The notes beneath the pieces were generated by a model, which made no database searches, was not told where the DNA came from, and worked only from the letters and a program-made list of their open reading frames with translations. The translations under genes and the position numbers were made by a program. Below, piece by piece: positions 34,979 to 47,730 of a stretch of DNA of 64,000 bases (positions within the stretch are counted from its first letter, which is position 1; each line of letters begins with the position of its first letter). Origin of the DNA: Cycas panzhihuaensis. Its lineage: Eukaryota; Cycadophyta. The stretch spans positions 249,123,741 to 249,187,740 of the forward strand of contig CM041465.1 of NCBI GenBank assembly GCA_023213395.1. Reading direction: 5' to 3'.

Positions 34979-35341
34979 ACTAATGACTCGAATCATGTTA
35001 TGGTTACTTGTCACCATTCCTTTCCTTCTCTTCTCTTACCTTTCCTTCTCATCTCTTACAATGTCGCATCAGGTTCCTGTTAACCCCTAGGTTTTCTCGA
35101 CATCTAAGAGGTTTATCCCCCGTTCGTCTTCATACGCTTGACCAGGGTTTTGCCTCTCGAAAGTCAATAACTCCATCTCTTCCCCTTTGTATTTTTAACG
35201 CTACAGTTGTTTCATACCCGACGACATTTGTTGTCGCTTGCCTATTTACTATGAATCCACATTACTTTAGTTTGTGTCAAGTTTCTAAAATCACCATGGG
35301 TTCTAAAGCTAGAAGTCAATCCCCTTCACCTGCTAAACCTA
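34979..35341 (+). other. Host flank between E and F, with an open frame
   Basis: A frame is open through 35008-35341 and contains MGSKARSQSPSPAKP. It is interrupted by element F at 35341. After F (and one TSD copy) it stays open for another 53 codons at 49882-50042. Identity unknown. Confidence 0.4.
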
Positions 35342-35892
35342 TGTGGGGATTCCAAGGGGAATTCGCACCTCAAACATAAATAATATCCACACACAAGACT
35401 ATGTTCTAGAGTTTTGTATAAGCAAACAAGCACTAAAAACAAATATTGAAGTGCAAAAGTATAATATCCACCACTTTTATAGTCAAGTAGACTGAATATT
35501 AAAGTGAAATAACACCAATAATGTATATACAAGAGATACCAAACTTACAATAAGACTAAGTCTCTAGCTTCCTCTTGGAAGCAAGGCACCCTCCCAAAAA
35601 TAGCTCCTTAAGGCCAAAAATATGGTAGATCTAAAACTCGAGTTGATGCTAAAACCCTAGGCCAAAAAGTCCTATATATATACAACCGTGTCCCTATTAA
35701 GGAAGCCGGATAGAAAGGCCAATTAAACTTGACTAGAGTAATGAATACAGTTGGCCAGATTAACTAACATAAGTCGGCCAAAATATGTAATAAATCCAGC
35801 CAAAAGAACTAATATAAGTCGACCAGAATAATTAATATAAGATGGCCAAATTATTTAATGAAGTGAGCAAAACTTCTACCATAGAAACACCA
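35342..35892 (-). repeat. 3' LTR of F, with a tandem repeat
   Basis: 551 bp, minus-strand TGGTG…CCACA. Contains about five tandem units of 22-23 bp (plus-strand form (T/C)GGCCA-A-AT…TAATATAAG) at about 35748-35862. The same array is in the 5' LTR piece at about 49665-49855. Confidence 0.82.
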
Positions 35893-35934
35893 TAAGTCTC
35901 TCCACTTGAAAACATGCTTTGCCCTCAAACCATG

Positions 35935-36040
35935 GGAAGGTTCGTACGTTGTTGGTACTAATCTTCTAATTCCCAAGTGGCTTCTTCGTGGTCAAGAGTC
36001 TTCCACTTTATCAAGTACATAAATTTCTCTAGAACACAAT
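35935..36040 (-). pseudogene. Chromodomain of element F integrase
   Basis: The minus-strand frame reads YLIKWKTLDHEEATWELED, then a TAG, then YQQRTNLP. It fits the chromodomain core (…YLVKWkgl…ATWE…). It lies just before the 3' LTR, as in chromoviruses. Confidence 0.75.
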
Positions 36041-36199
36041 TTCTTAGCTCGTATTTGTAGGTTGCCTTCTAGTTCCATTATCATCTTGCCTTCTCCGTCC
36101 AACACCGGGAACTCTGTCTCTCGGGTGGTATTTTGGCCTAACTTTTGTCTAAGACATGAGATGTGGAAAACACTATGGAGGCGACTACCTAGTGGTCAA

Positions 36200-37300
36200 T
36201 CAAGTATGTACGCCACTTATCCTACTCTGTCTAAGATCTGATATGGAGCAAAGAACCATGGTTGTACTTTGAATTTACTTAATTGTTTGATCATGGCTTG
36301 TTTATATGGTTGAAGTCTTACAAAAACCCAATCTCCTACCATGAATGATCCTTTTGTCCTGTGTAGGTCCACTTATTGTTTCATCCTATTCTTAGCCAAA
36401 ATTGCATTGTTCTAGCCATTTGCTCTTGTTGTTCTTGAATAGATTAGATTTGTGAGGTACTAGCCCATGCGAGAAGTGATAGGGGTTCAAAGCCATATAA
36501 TGCTTCAAAGGGAGTCATTATGGCAGTTGTATGGTAGGTGGTGTTGTACCACCACTTGGCCATGTGAAACCATTTATGCCATTGCTATTGTTTGTTGGAT
36601 GCAAAATTTTGTAGATGTCCTTCAAGACATTTATTGAATGGCCCAGTTTGATCATAGGTCTATGGGTGATAGGTCACACTCATGCAAAGTTTTATGCCTA
36701 CTTTCTAAAATAATTCTTGCCAAAAGTTGCTTGTGAACTTGGGATCACGATCATTGACAATGACATTCAAGAATCCATGAAGGTGATAGATCTCTTTGAT
36801 GAAGAGCTTGACAATCTAACTTTCCTTTTGCGATTGCTTGGACTCCATTGACATAGGCATATTTGGTTACATGATCAAATATGACAAAGAATTTGTCCTT
36901 GCCTTCTAATCTCGGGAGCCCTATTATAAAATCCATTGAAATTTCTTCTCATTCTTGTTCTGGTGTATGTAGGATTTGGAATAGCTCCAAGCTCTTTACG
37001 CTTTTGCTCATGTTCCTTTGACATATGTCACATTTGAAGATGAACTTATGGATATCTACTTTCATTCCCTTCTAGGAAAATGTGTTACAAACTTGGCAAT
37101 AAGTCTTGTCAATCCCCATGTCCTATTGTTGGAGTGGATTGTGCTTTGAGAAAACTTTTATCTTTGAATACGAACGAAGCTAGTACCACAATCTTTCCAT
37201 TCCATAGAAGTAGCTCACCTCTGAGTTCATATTCGGATTGCCCTTCAATGTGAATTTGTTGTAGTATTTTCTGTGATGTCAAGTCCTCCCGATACTCTCA
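36200..37300 (-). pseudogene. Element F integrase (broken)
   Basis: The best piece, 36936-36751, starts MDFIIGLPRLEGKDKFFVIF and has DHVTKYAYV, the gypsy integrase core start around the first catalytic Asp. Zinc-binding and C-terminal traces flank it, with many stops. Confidence 0.7.
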
Positions 37301-37570
37301 TGTTAGCTTTTGGATCCAATTTGGAGTAGTTGTAAAGATCACCTACATGGAGTTATCTTCCCACTTGGGTATATCCTCAGGAATTCTTGATAATTTATCT
37401 GCAACGACATTTTCTATTCCCTTATTGTAAATGATATCAAAATCGAATGCTTGAAGTTTACTTACCCATTTTTGTTCTTCATCCAATAAGGTTTTCTAAT
37501 TTAGAAAGTATTTGACACTGTCACGATCAATCTTAACCATAAATTTACTTACTAATAAATGTAGTCGCCA

Positions 37571-38792
37571 TTAGTGTACAATGTGCATAATTGCTAGCAA
37601 CTCCTTATCATAAATAGGTTTTACTTGTTCCCCTATCTTGAGTTTGTAACTTTCATATGCTAGTGGTTGGACATCTTGGGGAAGCACAGCTCCTAGCCCT
37701 ACCCTTAACGTGTCATATTCCAAAACAAATGGGCAACTAATATCTAGGTTGCAAGTACTAGGGTTGTTACCATTGTCATTTTCAATCACTGGAATGCTTC
37801 CCCTACTAGTTTGCTCCATGGGAATCCCTCTCTTGTTTTTAGATCATTCAATGGTATCTCAATGTCGGTATATCCTTTGATGAATCGACATAATAAATTG
37901 ACAATGCATAAGAAGCTTCTCACACCCATTCCATTCTTTAGTATGGGAGATTCTATAATTGCTTGGACCTTTTTAGGGTCCATTTTGACACCTTCTTGGG
38001 TGATAATGTGTCCAAGATATTCTATTTATGTTTGCCCAAAAGTGCATTTTCCCTTGTTTGCAAGGAACTGGCTATCTTCTGGCACTTCTAGTACAGCCTT
38101 GAGGTATTCTAAGTTCTCTTCCCATGTTCAGTTGTAAATCAATATGTCGTTAAAGAATACTAAAACAAGCTTGCATAGGGAGGGTTTTAGTACCTCATTC
38201 ATGGTGCTCTGGGATGTGGCCAAGACACTAGTTAACCCAAATGGCATGACATGGAATTCCAATAACCCTACATGAATTTAGAAACTTACTTTGCATATGT
38301 CCTCTACCTTAATGTGGATTTGGTAAGATACTCAACACAAATCAATCTTCAAAAAATACTTAGCTCCGTGTAGTTCGTCAAGTAGATCGCCTATTCAAGA
38401 AATTAGGTGCCTTTTCTTGGACTAAGATCTTCTTAGAGCCCTCAATAGTCAACACACATCTGATACAATCCATCTTTCTTCCAACTTAGTATAATTGGGC
38501 ATGTGAAGCAGCTAGAGCTAGGGGTAATCTATCCTTGCTGCAAGAGCTCTTGAGAAATTTGTTCAAGCTCCTTGAAATGATATGGGTGCCAATATGGTTG
38601 AATGTTTACTGGTGTAGACCCTAGGATTAACTTGATGTTGTGTTCGCGTCCACAACTTGGTGGTAATCCATCGGTTGGGTCTTCGAAGGCTTTGTTGTGT
38701 TGATCAATTTGTGTTTGTACCTCCTCTAGAACATCTTCAATTGAGATTTTATAGCATGTCATCACATGTGAAGCCAAGTTTTTCCTCAACAA
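37571..38792 (-). pseudogene. Element F reverse transcriptase and RNase H (broken)
   Basis: 38792-38529 has the RT N-terminal signature DGLPPSCGREHNIKLILGS…PVNIQPYWHPY. The middle is shredded. 37983-37786 reads DPKKVQAIIESPI…RSFLCIVNLLCRFIKGYTDI (consensus …LR.FLGL..YYRRFI). 37819-37571 is RNase H-like, with GLGAVLPQDVQPLAYESYKL and YDKELLAIMHIV. Confidence 0.78.
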
Positions 38793-38815
38793 CTACTCCA
38801 TTCAGTACGAGATCA

Positions 38816-39061
38816 CTAGTTGGGTTGTGGTGTCGGTGTTGCTTGCAACCTATGCTTATACCCTTTATGAAAAAAACTCCTAAAATGGGTCTTGCAGTTG
38901 GTAACAACATTTTCAAGTTTTCCTAGCCATTGAATGCCGAGGACTGTGTCAAGTCCTCCTATGGTCATAGTAAGCACAATTGTACTTGTAGAATAATCTA
39001 CCATTTCTAATTGCACCCTCTCGTAGTAACCTCCACATGGCATGCTCTTTCTATTTATCAT
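38816..39061 (-). pseudogene. Element F protease C-terminal part
   Basis: The frame contains GGLDTVLGIQWLGKLENVV, the LGG.D.VLG.QWL block that follows the active site in chromovirus proteases. The catalytic Asp region lies upstream in damaged sequence. Confidence 0.7.
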
Positions 39062-39226
39062 AGAAATAGCTTGAGGGATTTTATTTAGAGCCTGAATTTA
39101 GTTGTTGTTGATCTATTTATGAAGTTGCTTGTGTTGTCACTATCCATCCAAATTGATATCACTACATTTTTTATCCCCCCCTTCAAACCATAGTGTTTGA
39201 GGGGTGTTGACCTTTGTTCTAATTGC

Positions 39227-40442
39227 CTACAGCAATATATGTATGTTTTTTACTTCCATCTCATTAAGTAACTCCTTGATTTTTGCTTCTTTGTCAATTG
39301 GTTGCAACTCTTCTTCCAATTCATTTGAGTTTTGGATGTCCTCGTTGTTGATCATGAATACCTTTTTCATTGGGCACTTGTGCTCACAATTCCATTTTCC
39401 TCTATAATCGAAGCAAGTACATCTTTTTAGATGTCCAACCATGAACAGTTTAGATCTTGTGGGCCTATCTTCTTTCTCTTATTTAAGTGAAGGTTCAACT
39501 ATGATGCCTAAACTGTTCCAATTTGGTTGGTAACTTTGGCCCTAATATCTAGGGCCTTCATTGCAGCAAATGTAACTCTGTCTCCCTTCTCAAAATTCAA
39601 CTTCAGCGTTCTTTGCTTGGAGGATCGCTTTACATAACGTCACTACTCTCAATGGTTTTAAGAGCAATTTAATATTCCCTCTGAGCCCTATAATATATTC
39701 TTGTATTAGTAGTTCAACCTCAATATCCCTGGTGATCAAGCTATGTAGATTATGGAATTGTTCAGTAGGCTAGTATTGAATAGGTCTGTTATAAACACAT
39801 AATCAGGGTGAAGAAGTTTGTGTTCCAGGTGCCTTTGTATTGCTCTGTCAGGTACACTTTTAGGAAATCCCAATTGTAACATTCTATATCTTGATAGATT
39901 ATATTCCACCAACGAAACTGCTTAAGTGCCTTCCCATATAAATGAAGACATGCCACTAAGATTTTGTCTTTCGTCTGTCCATTGTTCATCTAGAAGTAAA
40001 TTTCCATCTAAATTATCCAACTACAAATGTCCTTTGGCTTTTTTAAATCAAACTTTTCCAAAAGAAAATTGGTATCCCTAAGCCCATAGCTTGGTCAACC
40101 TTGCCAATCTTCTCAATCTCTTTTCCTAAAAAATTCTTCCCATTTGTAAGATGGACTTACATCATCCTTGAAGTGATCCAATCTCTTGTTGCATCTCTAT
40201 ATAGCTCCACTCATCATGCTTCTAAGGCTCGCTATGTTGTTCTTCATGCTTGTTAAGTCGTCAGTTATGGCATCCGCTCTTAGAAACTTGTCCTCTAATG
40301 TTATTAATAGTTGGTTCTCTATTTTGCCTGCTTCAAACCTTCTCCGAGATCTTAACTCCGTTCTATGACAAAAAGTTTGGCCCCTTTTCTGCTCAGATGC
40401 CCTAATCTTCTCTACTGGTTGTAAATCTACAATGTATTGCAC
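39227..40442 (-). pseudogene. Element F gag (broken)
   Basis: Pieces at 40442-40197 (heptad-like LEDKF…DDLTSMKNNIASL), 39989-39789 (VACLHLYGKALKQFRWW, gag core) and 39442-39227 with the chromovirus-type zinc motif C-F-D-Y-R-G-K-W…E-H-K-C, where the second Cys is replaced by Tyr. Stops separate the pieces. Confidence 0.7.
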
Positions 40443-40465
40443 CCAAAAAAACCCTCAATAACAAG

Positions 40466-40477
40466 GCCCCAATACCA
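40466..40477 (-). other. Primer-binding site of element F (degenerate)
   Basis: The minus strand reads TGGTATTGGGGC two bases after the LTR: 9/12 to the initiator tRNA-Met site, all three differences transitions. Confidence 0.65.
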
Positions 40478-40479
40478 CT

Positions 40480-40820
40480 TGTGGGAATTCCAAGGGGAAT
40501 TCACCCCTTAAACATAGATAATATCCACACACAAGGCTATCTTCAAGAGCTTTGTATAGGTAAACAAGTACTAAAAGCAAATATTAAAGTGAAAAAATAC
40601 AATATACACCGCTTTTATGATCAAGTAGACTAAATATTAAAGTGAAATAACACTAATAATATATATACAAGAAATACCAAATTTACAATAAGTAAATTGA
40701 GCCTTTAGCTTCCTCTTCAAGGTGAGTTGTCCTCCCAAAAATAACTCCTTAAGGCCAAAAATATGGCAGATCTAGAACACAAGTCGATGCCAAAACCCTA
40801 GGTTAGAAACTCCTATATAT
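40480..40820 (-). repeat. 5' LTR of F, inner part
   Basis: Starts (plus strand) TGTGGGAATTCCAAGGGG and parallels 35342 onward up to CTCCTATATAT, where element G begins. Confidence 0.82.
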
Positions 40821-41130
40821 TGTTGAAAGACATAAATGCATGAGGTGACAAAAACCATAAACAACGAACGAATAAAAGAATGAAACATATACAAACACAT
40901 AAAGACAACAAAGTTTGTGGAAAATGATCATCTGCAATTACTGTAATGGTATGAATACATACTTATAATCATCTCACAGTTGTTCAACCATACATGAGAA
41001 CTGTTATAACTACCACATGGACAAGTATGTACATGCATACGCTTTAATGACACTAATTTAATATTACATAAATGAATTAAGAGGGTCTCCTAATATTACT
41101 CAACACATCACATTAAACATTATTTTAACA
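40821..41130 (-). repeat. Left (3') LTR of G
   Basis: 310 bp if it starts at TGTTGAAAG. The part 40916-41130 matches the right copy. Confidence 0.65.
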
Positions 41131-41278
41131 CCCCCCCATAATATTTAATTACTAACATCACATCAACTCACACTAGGGATAACGCCCTCTCACCAAGGCA
41201 AGAACCGTCTATCTTCTTCAAATAACACAAGCACCATCCGCTACATTCAACTATATTGAAATCTACACGTTGTACAGC

Positions 41279-41455
41279 CTATGTCTTGAAGTTGAACCAA
41301 CCAATTCTTGTTAACGCCTGTATAAAGCAAGCTCCATCTATCAGATTGCATGGGTAATCAACTACTGCAACTACCAGTTTTATAGGAAACTTCTTCGGAT
41401 ACATGATTCTATTAGCATTTGCCAAGACCATATCGAGAACAGGCCAAATGACCTA
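41279..41455 (-). pseudogene. Coding-like segment in G, unidentified
   Basis: 57 codons open on the minus strand, including RIMYPKKFPIKLVVAVVDYP and GACFIQALTRIGWFNF. No family recognised. It could be another captured gene piece. Confidence 0.3.
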
Positions 41456-42298
41456 GCCATCCAAATGAGTTGGGTGCAAAAGTAAGAAATGGATCCCACC
41501 TCTTTCCAAATCGGATTTAACAACAGCTTCTCTTCCTGAAACCTCCCTCCAAGTTCATAAGCAAGCAATTCCGCTCGAAGTCTCCAACATTAGTCTCTTC
41601 GAGCCTTTCACTATCATCACTTGGTCTCTCGAAGCCTTTCATTATCATCGCTTGGAGTCTCAAACTCTAATCTTTCCAATCTATTCGATGATCTTTGAAG
41701 CCTCAATAAATGATCCCTCAAGATGCCACACAACCTGCTATGCTACTCAAAACAATCATATAACTACCATACAATCTACAAGTACCAACAAAACATAAGA
41801 TGTGACTCATAAAATTTATTAAATAACTTTCTCAAAAAATATTTCTCCCTTTTAATTCAACGGGTTTCCAAGATGCAAACTCCAAACCATGCCATGTGAT
41901 TAGTTGATACGTTCATCTCTTAATCCTCTTTCCAACACAATTGACGACAATGAATTCTGACTCCATATGATAAAATTATTCTCAAAAAAGTAATAAAGTC
42001 TCATAAAAAATAAATTTTCATTAAAAAACACTTGACTTCAATACATCTTCATTTAGCACATAGTCACGTGTTTATCCATGTGACCATCTCATCACAAAAA
42101 GAGGGCTTAAGGGTGGAACTAAAAACATATTACAAAATACTTAGATTTAACAATAACTTTGCAAAAGAAGAAAAAACTTTCTTGATTATTTCCTCTGCCA
42201 TCATCAAAGTCACCTATTGCGATCAAAACCAAAACAACCCACACCCATGCATATACTGGATTCCAACTAAAATCTCAATATTTAAACCAAAGAAGAAA

Positions 42299-42631
42299 TT
42301 GTCTCTACCAACAAATCATTGACATCTCGCAACAAGATACTCCATTGCCGCTCTTTATTGAGGTGATCTCTTTTCAGGAAGTCCAAAAGGATGCCATCAT
42401 AACCTCGCTACATCTTATCAATGACTCTAATTGCAAAGCTCCATCACATAGCTCCCAATCTAGATGAACTCATTGAAGACACATACTATAGGATCCTAAT
42501 AGCCCCCAAATCCATCAACGCAAATGAAGCTCTACCAGAAAGTAAATAAAGAAGTCTGAGATAAGAGGAGGTTCGGGGTCGCTGAGATCGAGATAAGGTC
42601 CAAGAACTATGAGAGAGGGCTTTCTTTTCTT
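42299..42631 (-). pseudogene. Coding-like segment in G, left of copia B
   Basis: The minus strand shows ALMDLGAIRIL, WSFAIRVIDKM, then RGYDGILLDFLKRDHLNKER and QWSILLRDVNDLL, with three stops, over about 250 bases. Directly left of B, a different frame (KRKPSLIVLGPYLD) continues in phase from the segment at 47947-48190 once B and one TSD copy are disregarded. It looks like a decayed host protein; family unknown. Confidence 0.45.
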
Positions 42632-42842
42632 TGTAAAAGGTAATGTTTTATCTAGGACTATAGTACATGACATAATGTTTTATAAGGGTCTTGCACCTCT
42701 CCCCCTTTCTCTCTCAAAATGACAAGTGGCACCATTCTGTTGAGTTGTTGCCATTTGTACCTTCCTCATAACTGTATATATAGACAATGAATCATCAATA
42801 AAGCAAGTGAGAGAATTCCTTCTTAATTTCAGTTTTGTTACA
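42632..42842 (+). repeat. 5' LTR of copia B
   Basis: 211 bp, with a TATA-like TGTATATATAGA near its 3' third. Confidence 0.95.
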
Positions 42843-42854
42843 GGGTATCAGAGC
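42843..42854 (+). other. Primer-binding site of copia B
   Basis: GGGTATCAGAGC, 11/12 to the initiator tRNA-Met site, directly after the LTR. Confidence 0.88.
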
Positions 42855-43570
42855 AGGCTCTCAAGTCCTCCTGCTTGTGAAAAAGCAAATTAGGGCTTCA
42901 TTAAAGGAAGAAGAAGAAGAAGAAGATTGGAGTCAAATTGTTGTCAAAAGACACTGCCATCTGAGATCAATTTGTTCAAGGCGAGTTTTAAGCCAAAATC
43001 GTACGGAATTGTATGGCAGTACAGACGTATATGGAGTTATACAAACGTTAAAAAATCGAAGTTGTCGAAATCTGACAAAACACACCCAGATTATAGATCG
43101 GGGCCTCCTCTACACTTTTCTCTTCTGCGACGACATCGTTTGAAGTCATCTTCACCCAGTTCCGAGCAAATTTAAGGGCGCGTGGGTTTGGAGCCTTCTC
43201 CCAAGTTTTTTCTTCGAAAATCTGAATTAAATCCCTGGTATAGAGCATCCAAAACTCTTCTCATCAGTAGACGAAGGCATTAAGTCAATCTTGTTAAGTT
43301 TTTATCTCAGTTTTTCAAGTGTTTTCTTCAAATTTCTCAAAAACCCTTGGGCACAGGTTTGAGTCTTTTTTGAGTTGTTTCTCTCAAATCTGAAGGCTAA
43401 CTAAGAAACTAACACCAGATCGGGATACCCATTTGAGAGTTCTTTCAATTGAGACCATTTTCTCATTCATCCATACAACTTTAGTTCCGTACATAAATCT
43501 ATACATAAGACTGTACAGCAGTCCGTACAGCCATTCAAAGCCAAATTTTTTGTCTCCATTCGAGTCATTC

Positions 43571-44460
43571 ATGGCCTCATCTACTAGTTCATTGCCTGAA
43601 AGTGATAAACTCATAGAAATTAACTTTAGTATCTGGAAAATCAAAATAGAAGGATTGTTAAGAGCAAAACACGCCTAGAAAATTACTACTGGGGATGAAA
43701 AATAGCCCTCTGATGGAGCAAACTTGACTAATTGGGAGGAAAGAAATAATGTTGCTATTTTTGTTCTCAAACTTTCAATATCTAACTCTCTATTAGTCTA
43801 TGTTTATGGTCTAGAAAATGCTAATGAAATTTGGAAAATTATGTCCTCCATGTTTAGTAGAAAGAATGAAGTGACAATTATGGCCCTGAGAGAAGAACTA
43901 TACCAATTAAAGATGAGGGAGAGTCAAACTATATCGGAATTCATAACCAAGTTGACTAGCATCAAAACTGCCCTTCTCACAGCAGGAGACAAATTAATGC
44001 AGACGTAATCGATACACCTAGTGCTTAACAAACTTCCAAAATCTTTTGATAATATGGTAAACATGTTAACAGGAGGAGGACATACAGCTATAATGTCCTT
44101 TGATACTCTGACAGGACATATGTACAGTCAAGAACAAAGAAATCAAAGATATGAAGAAGACTTAGAGACTGAAGAAGCTCTTATCACTAAACTTCAGTTG
44201 GGAGGTAGAGGAAAAGGTCAGCTTAATCCCAGATTACGAGCAAAGACACTGGCAGGCCACAGGGGACGATGGACAGAAGGAAGAGGATGAGGAAGAGTGA
44301 TTAACAATCCACCTCGAGATGCTAGAGTATGTTCTAATTGCAGAAAACAAGCCACTTTTTGAGTAACTGTAGAGCGTTCAACGTCTGTTACCACTGTGGA
44401 CAAACAAGCCATTACCCATACCAGTGCTACCAAAGACAAACTGAATTTCAAAAAGGAAAA
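43571..44460 (+). pseudogene. Copia B gag
   Basis: Starts MASSTSSLPESDKLIEINFS. The gag core reads ANLTNWEERNNVAIFVLKLS…REELYQLKMRESQTISEFIT…LNKLPKSFDNMV. Four in-frame stops, then a frameshift. The zinc knuckle reads CYHCGQTSHYPYQC (CX2CX4HX4C) near 44380-44430. Closely related to the gag of element C. Confidence 0.88.
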
Positions 44461-44499
44461 CAACAGGTGTTTGGGAATTACAACAAAGAAAATGACACA

Positions 44500-46102
44500 A
44501 CGGAAGAGGAAGTCGAAACCGCTTTCATTGCAGCCTTAGCAGCTAATGCAAATGTAACAGAAAATTGGTATGTAGATTTAGGAGCTTCACATCACATGAC
44601 AGGGATTGAAGAATGGTTTGAAATCATCAAACCTTATGATTTCAATACATCAGTAGAGCTAGGAGACAATTTTCCCTTACACATAAAGGGAATAGGACAA
44701 ATTGTTATACTAATTGATGGAAAAATCCAACGTATAGGCAATGTCTTTTTTGTACAGGATAAAGAATCTTTTGTCAGTATCACAATTGACTGACAAAAAG
44801 CTAAGAACAATATTTGATAAACATGGTTATTGTTACATACTCGATATGAAAAAGAATAGCACAGTGATAACCAAGGGAGAAAAATGCAATAGGTTATATA
44901 AACTTCTATCAACTCCTGTATTGCCTAATAAAGGCCCCACCAAAATGCTCTTTGATGTAAATGTTTTTGCTGTAAACAGCACTAATACTAATGAAATTTG
45001 GCATTTGAAGTATGGTCATATCTCCCATGATAGGCTAGAAAAATTAAAGAAACATAAGATGGTGAATGGCTTACCAGATATTTCATTCAATCACTTTGTA
45101 TGTAAAGGTTGCATGATAGGAAAACAACACAGGATTCCATTTTCAAAAGGCACATGGCACGCGCAGAATAAGCTAGAATTGATACACACCGATCTATGTG
45201 GCCCATTCATGCCAATTTCAACAAATGGAGTAAGGTACTTCTTAACTATCATTGATGATTTCTCCAGAAAAACCTGGGTGTATTTCCTCTCTAGTAAATC
45301 AGAAACACTTAGCTACTTCAAAGAACTCAAAGCTGAAAATAAATTGGAAAGCGGTCAAAAAATCAAATGTGTTCGTTCAGATAGAGGAAGAGAATTTGCG
45401 TCCAATGATTTCCTCCATTTCTGCAAAATACATGTAATTCGAAGACAGTTTACAACCCCTTATACACCTCAATACAATAGGATTGCAGAAAGGATGAATA
45501 GAACAATTGTAGAAATGGCTCGATGCATGCTAAGCAATAGAGAAATATCAAATAAATATTGGGCAAAAGCTGTACACACAACTGTATATTTGATCAATAG
45601 AAGTCCAACTCAGTCACTGGACAACATAATGCCTGAAGAAGCCTGGACAGGACATAAGCCCAACGAAAGTCATTTAAAAATCTTCGGCTGCAAGGCCTAC
45701 GTTCACATTCCTGACAAGAAAAGGACTAAATTAGATAATAAGAGCATAGAATGCATAATGGTTGGATACAGTAGTCGCTCAAAATCATACAGGTGTCTTG
45801 ACCGAAAAACAAACAAGCTTTATGTGAGTAGGGATGTAATTTTTGATGAAAAGAAAAAATGTGCTGACATTGTACCTCAAGAAATTGATGAGGACAACCA
45901 AAATATATACCCTGCCCAGTTGGAAGATAAGTCAGACATTACATCTGAAAGTACTGAGTTTGACATCTCAGAGGACATATCTCCAGACAAACAACAAACC
46001 AGTGGTTCCAACATTCAGTCAGATACACAACAAAGCAGCAGCTCCAATTCAGAAGATGAAGAAGTCAATCATTACAAGAATGTTCCTCAAAAAGAGTACT
46101 AA
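44500..46102 (+). pseudogene. Copia B protease and integrase
   Basis: Protease motif W-Y-V-D-L-G-A-S-H-H-M-T-G (Ser to Leu beside the catalytic Asp). The 453-codon frame 44741-46102 holds the zinc region HLKYGHISHDRLEKLK…CKGCMIGKQH and the core HTDLCGP (Asp), RSDRGREF (Asp) and AERMNRT (Glu), so the triad is kept. The usual N-G-G before EF reads R-G-R, and Q-Q-N-G reads Q-Y-N-R. Also AYVHIPDKKRTKLDNKSIEC and an acidic Ser-rich linker before RT. Confidence 0.9.
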
Positions 46103-46179
46103 GGTGGTATCTCAAAACCATTGAGGAATCAAAAGGAGAAATTTTTGAACATCGAACCAGATCTCAAAAAACACAAGCC

Positions 46180-47016
46180 TTGATCTGCTCTATTGAACCA
46201 AGTTCTTATGAAGAAGCAAGCAGCTCTCAAAATTGGAAAGCAACAATGTATACAGAAATTGAAGCTATACATAGAAACAAAATATGGGACCTGGTCTTGG
46301 CCGCTGAAAATAAACCCATTGTAAATTGTAAATGGGTATACAAAATAAAGGAAAAACCGAATGGAGATATAGAGAAATACAAGGCTAGACTGGTAGCAAA
46401 AGGTTACACACAAACAGCCAGAATCGACTATGAAGAAACATTCTCACCAGTAGCTAAACTTAATATAGTGAGAATAGTATTTGCTTTTGCTGCCCAAAAG
46501 GGTTGGGAAATTTATCAAATGGACGTTAAAAGTGCATTCTTAAACGGAGATCTAGAAGAAGAAGTGTATATGTATCAGCCAGAAGGGTACATAAAACCAG
46601 GTCAAGAAAATATGGTTTGTAAATTAAGAAAAGCATTGTATGGACTCAAACAAGCACCAAGAGCCTGGTACGCTAAATTGGACTCATATTTAGCTCAAAA
46701 TGGCTTCCATCGATGTGAATCAAATCATAGTTTGTATGTAAAAGGCAATCAAGAATTAATCTCTATCATAGTGGTATATGTTGATGACATGTTGATTACT
46801 GGAGACAACAAAAATTCAATAACATTTATCAAAAGTAAGTTTGAAAAGGTTTTTGAAATGATAGATCTGGGAATGCTGCACTACTACATTGGAATAGAAA
46901 TAGAACAAAACAATTCTTTTACTACTCTTTCACAAACCAGATATATCAAAAACTTGCCAAGCAAGTTTAGAATGGAGGTTGCAATATTGTCAGCACACCA
47001 ATGGAAACCGGGTTAG
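46180..47016 (+). pseudogene. Copia B reverse transcriptase
   Basis: A 278-codon frame with NCKWVYKIKEKPNGDIEKYK, ARLVAKGYTQ, QMDVKSAFLNGDLEEEVYM, LYGLKQAPRAWYAKLD and the intact catalytic box Y-V-D-D-M-L-I-T-G. It shifts frame near 47010. This is the least damaged RT in the window. Confidence 0.92.
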
Positions 47017-47069
47017 TACTGAATGTAGAACAAGAAGCGCATCCTGTTGATGCAACAATATACAAATAA

Positions 47070-47711
47070 TTGGTTGGAAGTCTAATTTATCTCATAGCCA
47101 CATGTCCAGACATTTCATATGCTGTTGGGATAATCTCCAGGTTCATGGAAAGTCCCAAAATTCCTCATTGGAATGCTGCAAAGAGAATTTTACGATATCT
47201 AAAAGGAACCATGAATCTTGGTTTAAAATATGACAAGGAAAACAATACACATTTGACTGGCTTTTGCGACTGATTGACCGGAGATGTAATGCATAAGAAG
47301 TTGACATCAGGATATTGTTTCTTCCTAGGAAAATCATCAATATCTTGGAGTAGTAGAAAGCAACACACTGTTGCATTGTCCTCAACAGAAGCAAAATACA
47401 AGTCAGCAATCAATGCAGCGTGTGAAGGAGTATGGATCAGACAACTCCTAAAAGAACTAGGAGAAGAGCAAACGATGCCAACTCAAATATTTTGTGATAA
47501 TCAAAGTACCATAAAAATGACAAAAAATCTAATACTGCATGCTAGAACAAAACATATAGAAGTACACCATCATTTTATTAGAGAAAAAGTACAAAACAGA
47601 GAAATCGAGCTTCAACATTGTCCTTCAGAGAATCAAACTGTTGATGTTCTCACTAAATCTCTTGGAAGAGAAAAATTCATTGTCTTCAGAAATCTGTTAG
47701 GGTTAAAGTAG
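47070..47711 (+). pseudogene. Copia B RNase H
   Basis: VGSLIYLIATCPDISYAVGI, LTGFCD then a stop (consensus G(F/Y).D.DWAG), KKLTSGYCFFLG, SSTEAKYKSAI, FCDNQSTIKMTKNLILHART and VDVLTKSLGREKF. A TGA at 47274 separates the two frames. Confidence 0.9.
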
Positions 47712-47720
47712 ATAAAACAT

Positions 47721-47730
47721 TAAGAGGGGG
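47721..47730 (+). other. Polypurine tract of copia B
   Basis: TAAGAGGGGG directly before the 3' LTR. Element C has the equivalent AAGAGAGGG. Confidence 0.8.
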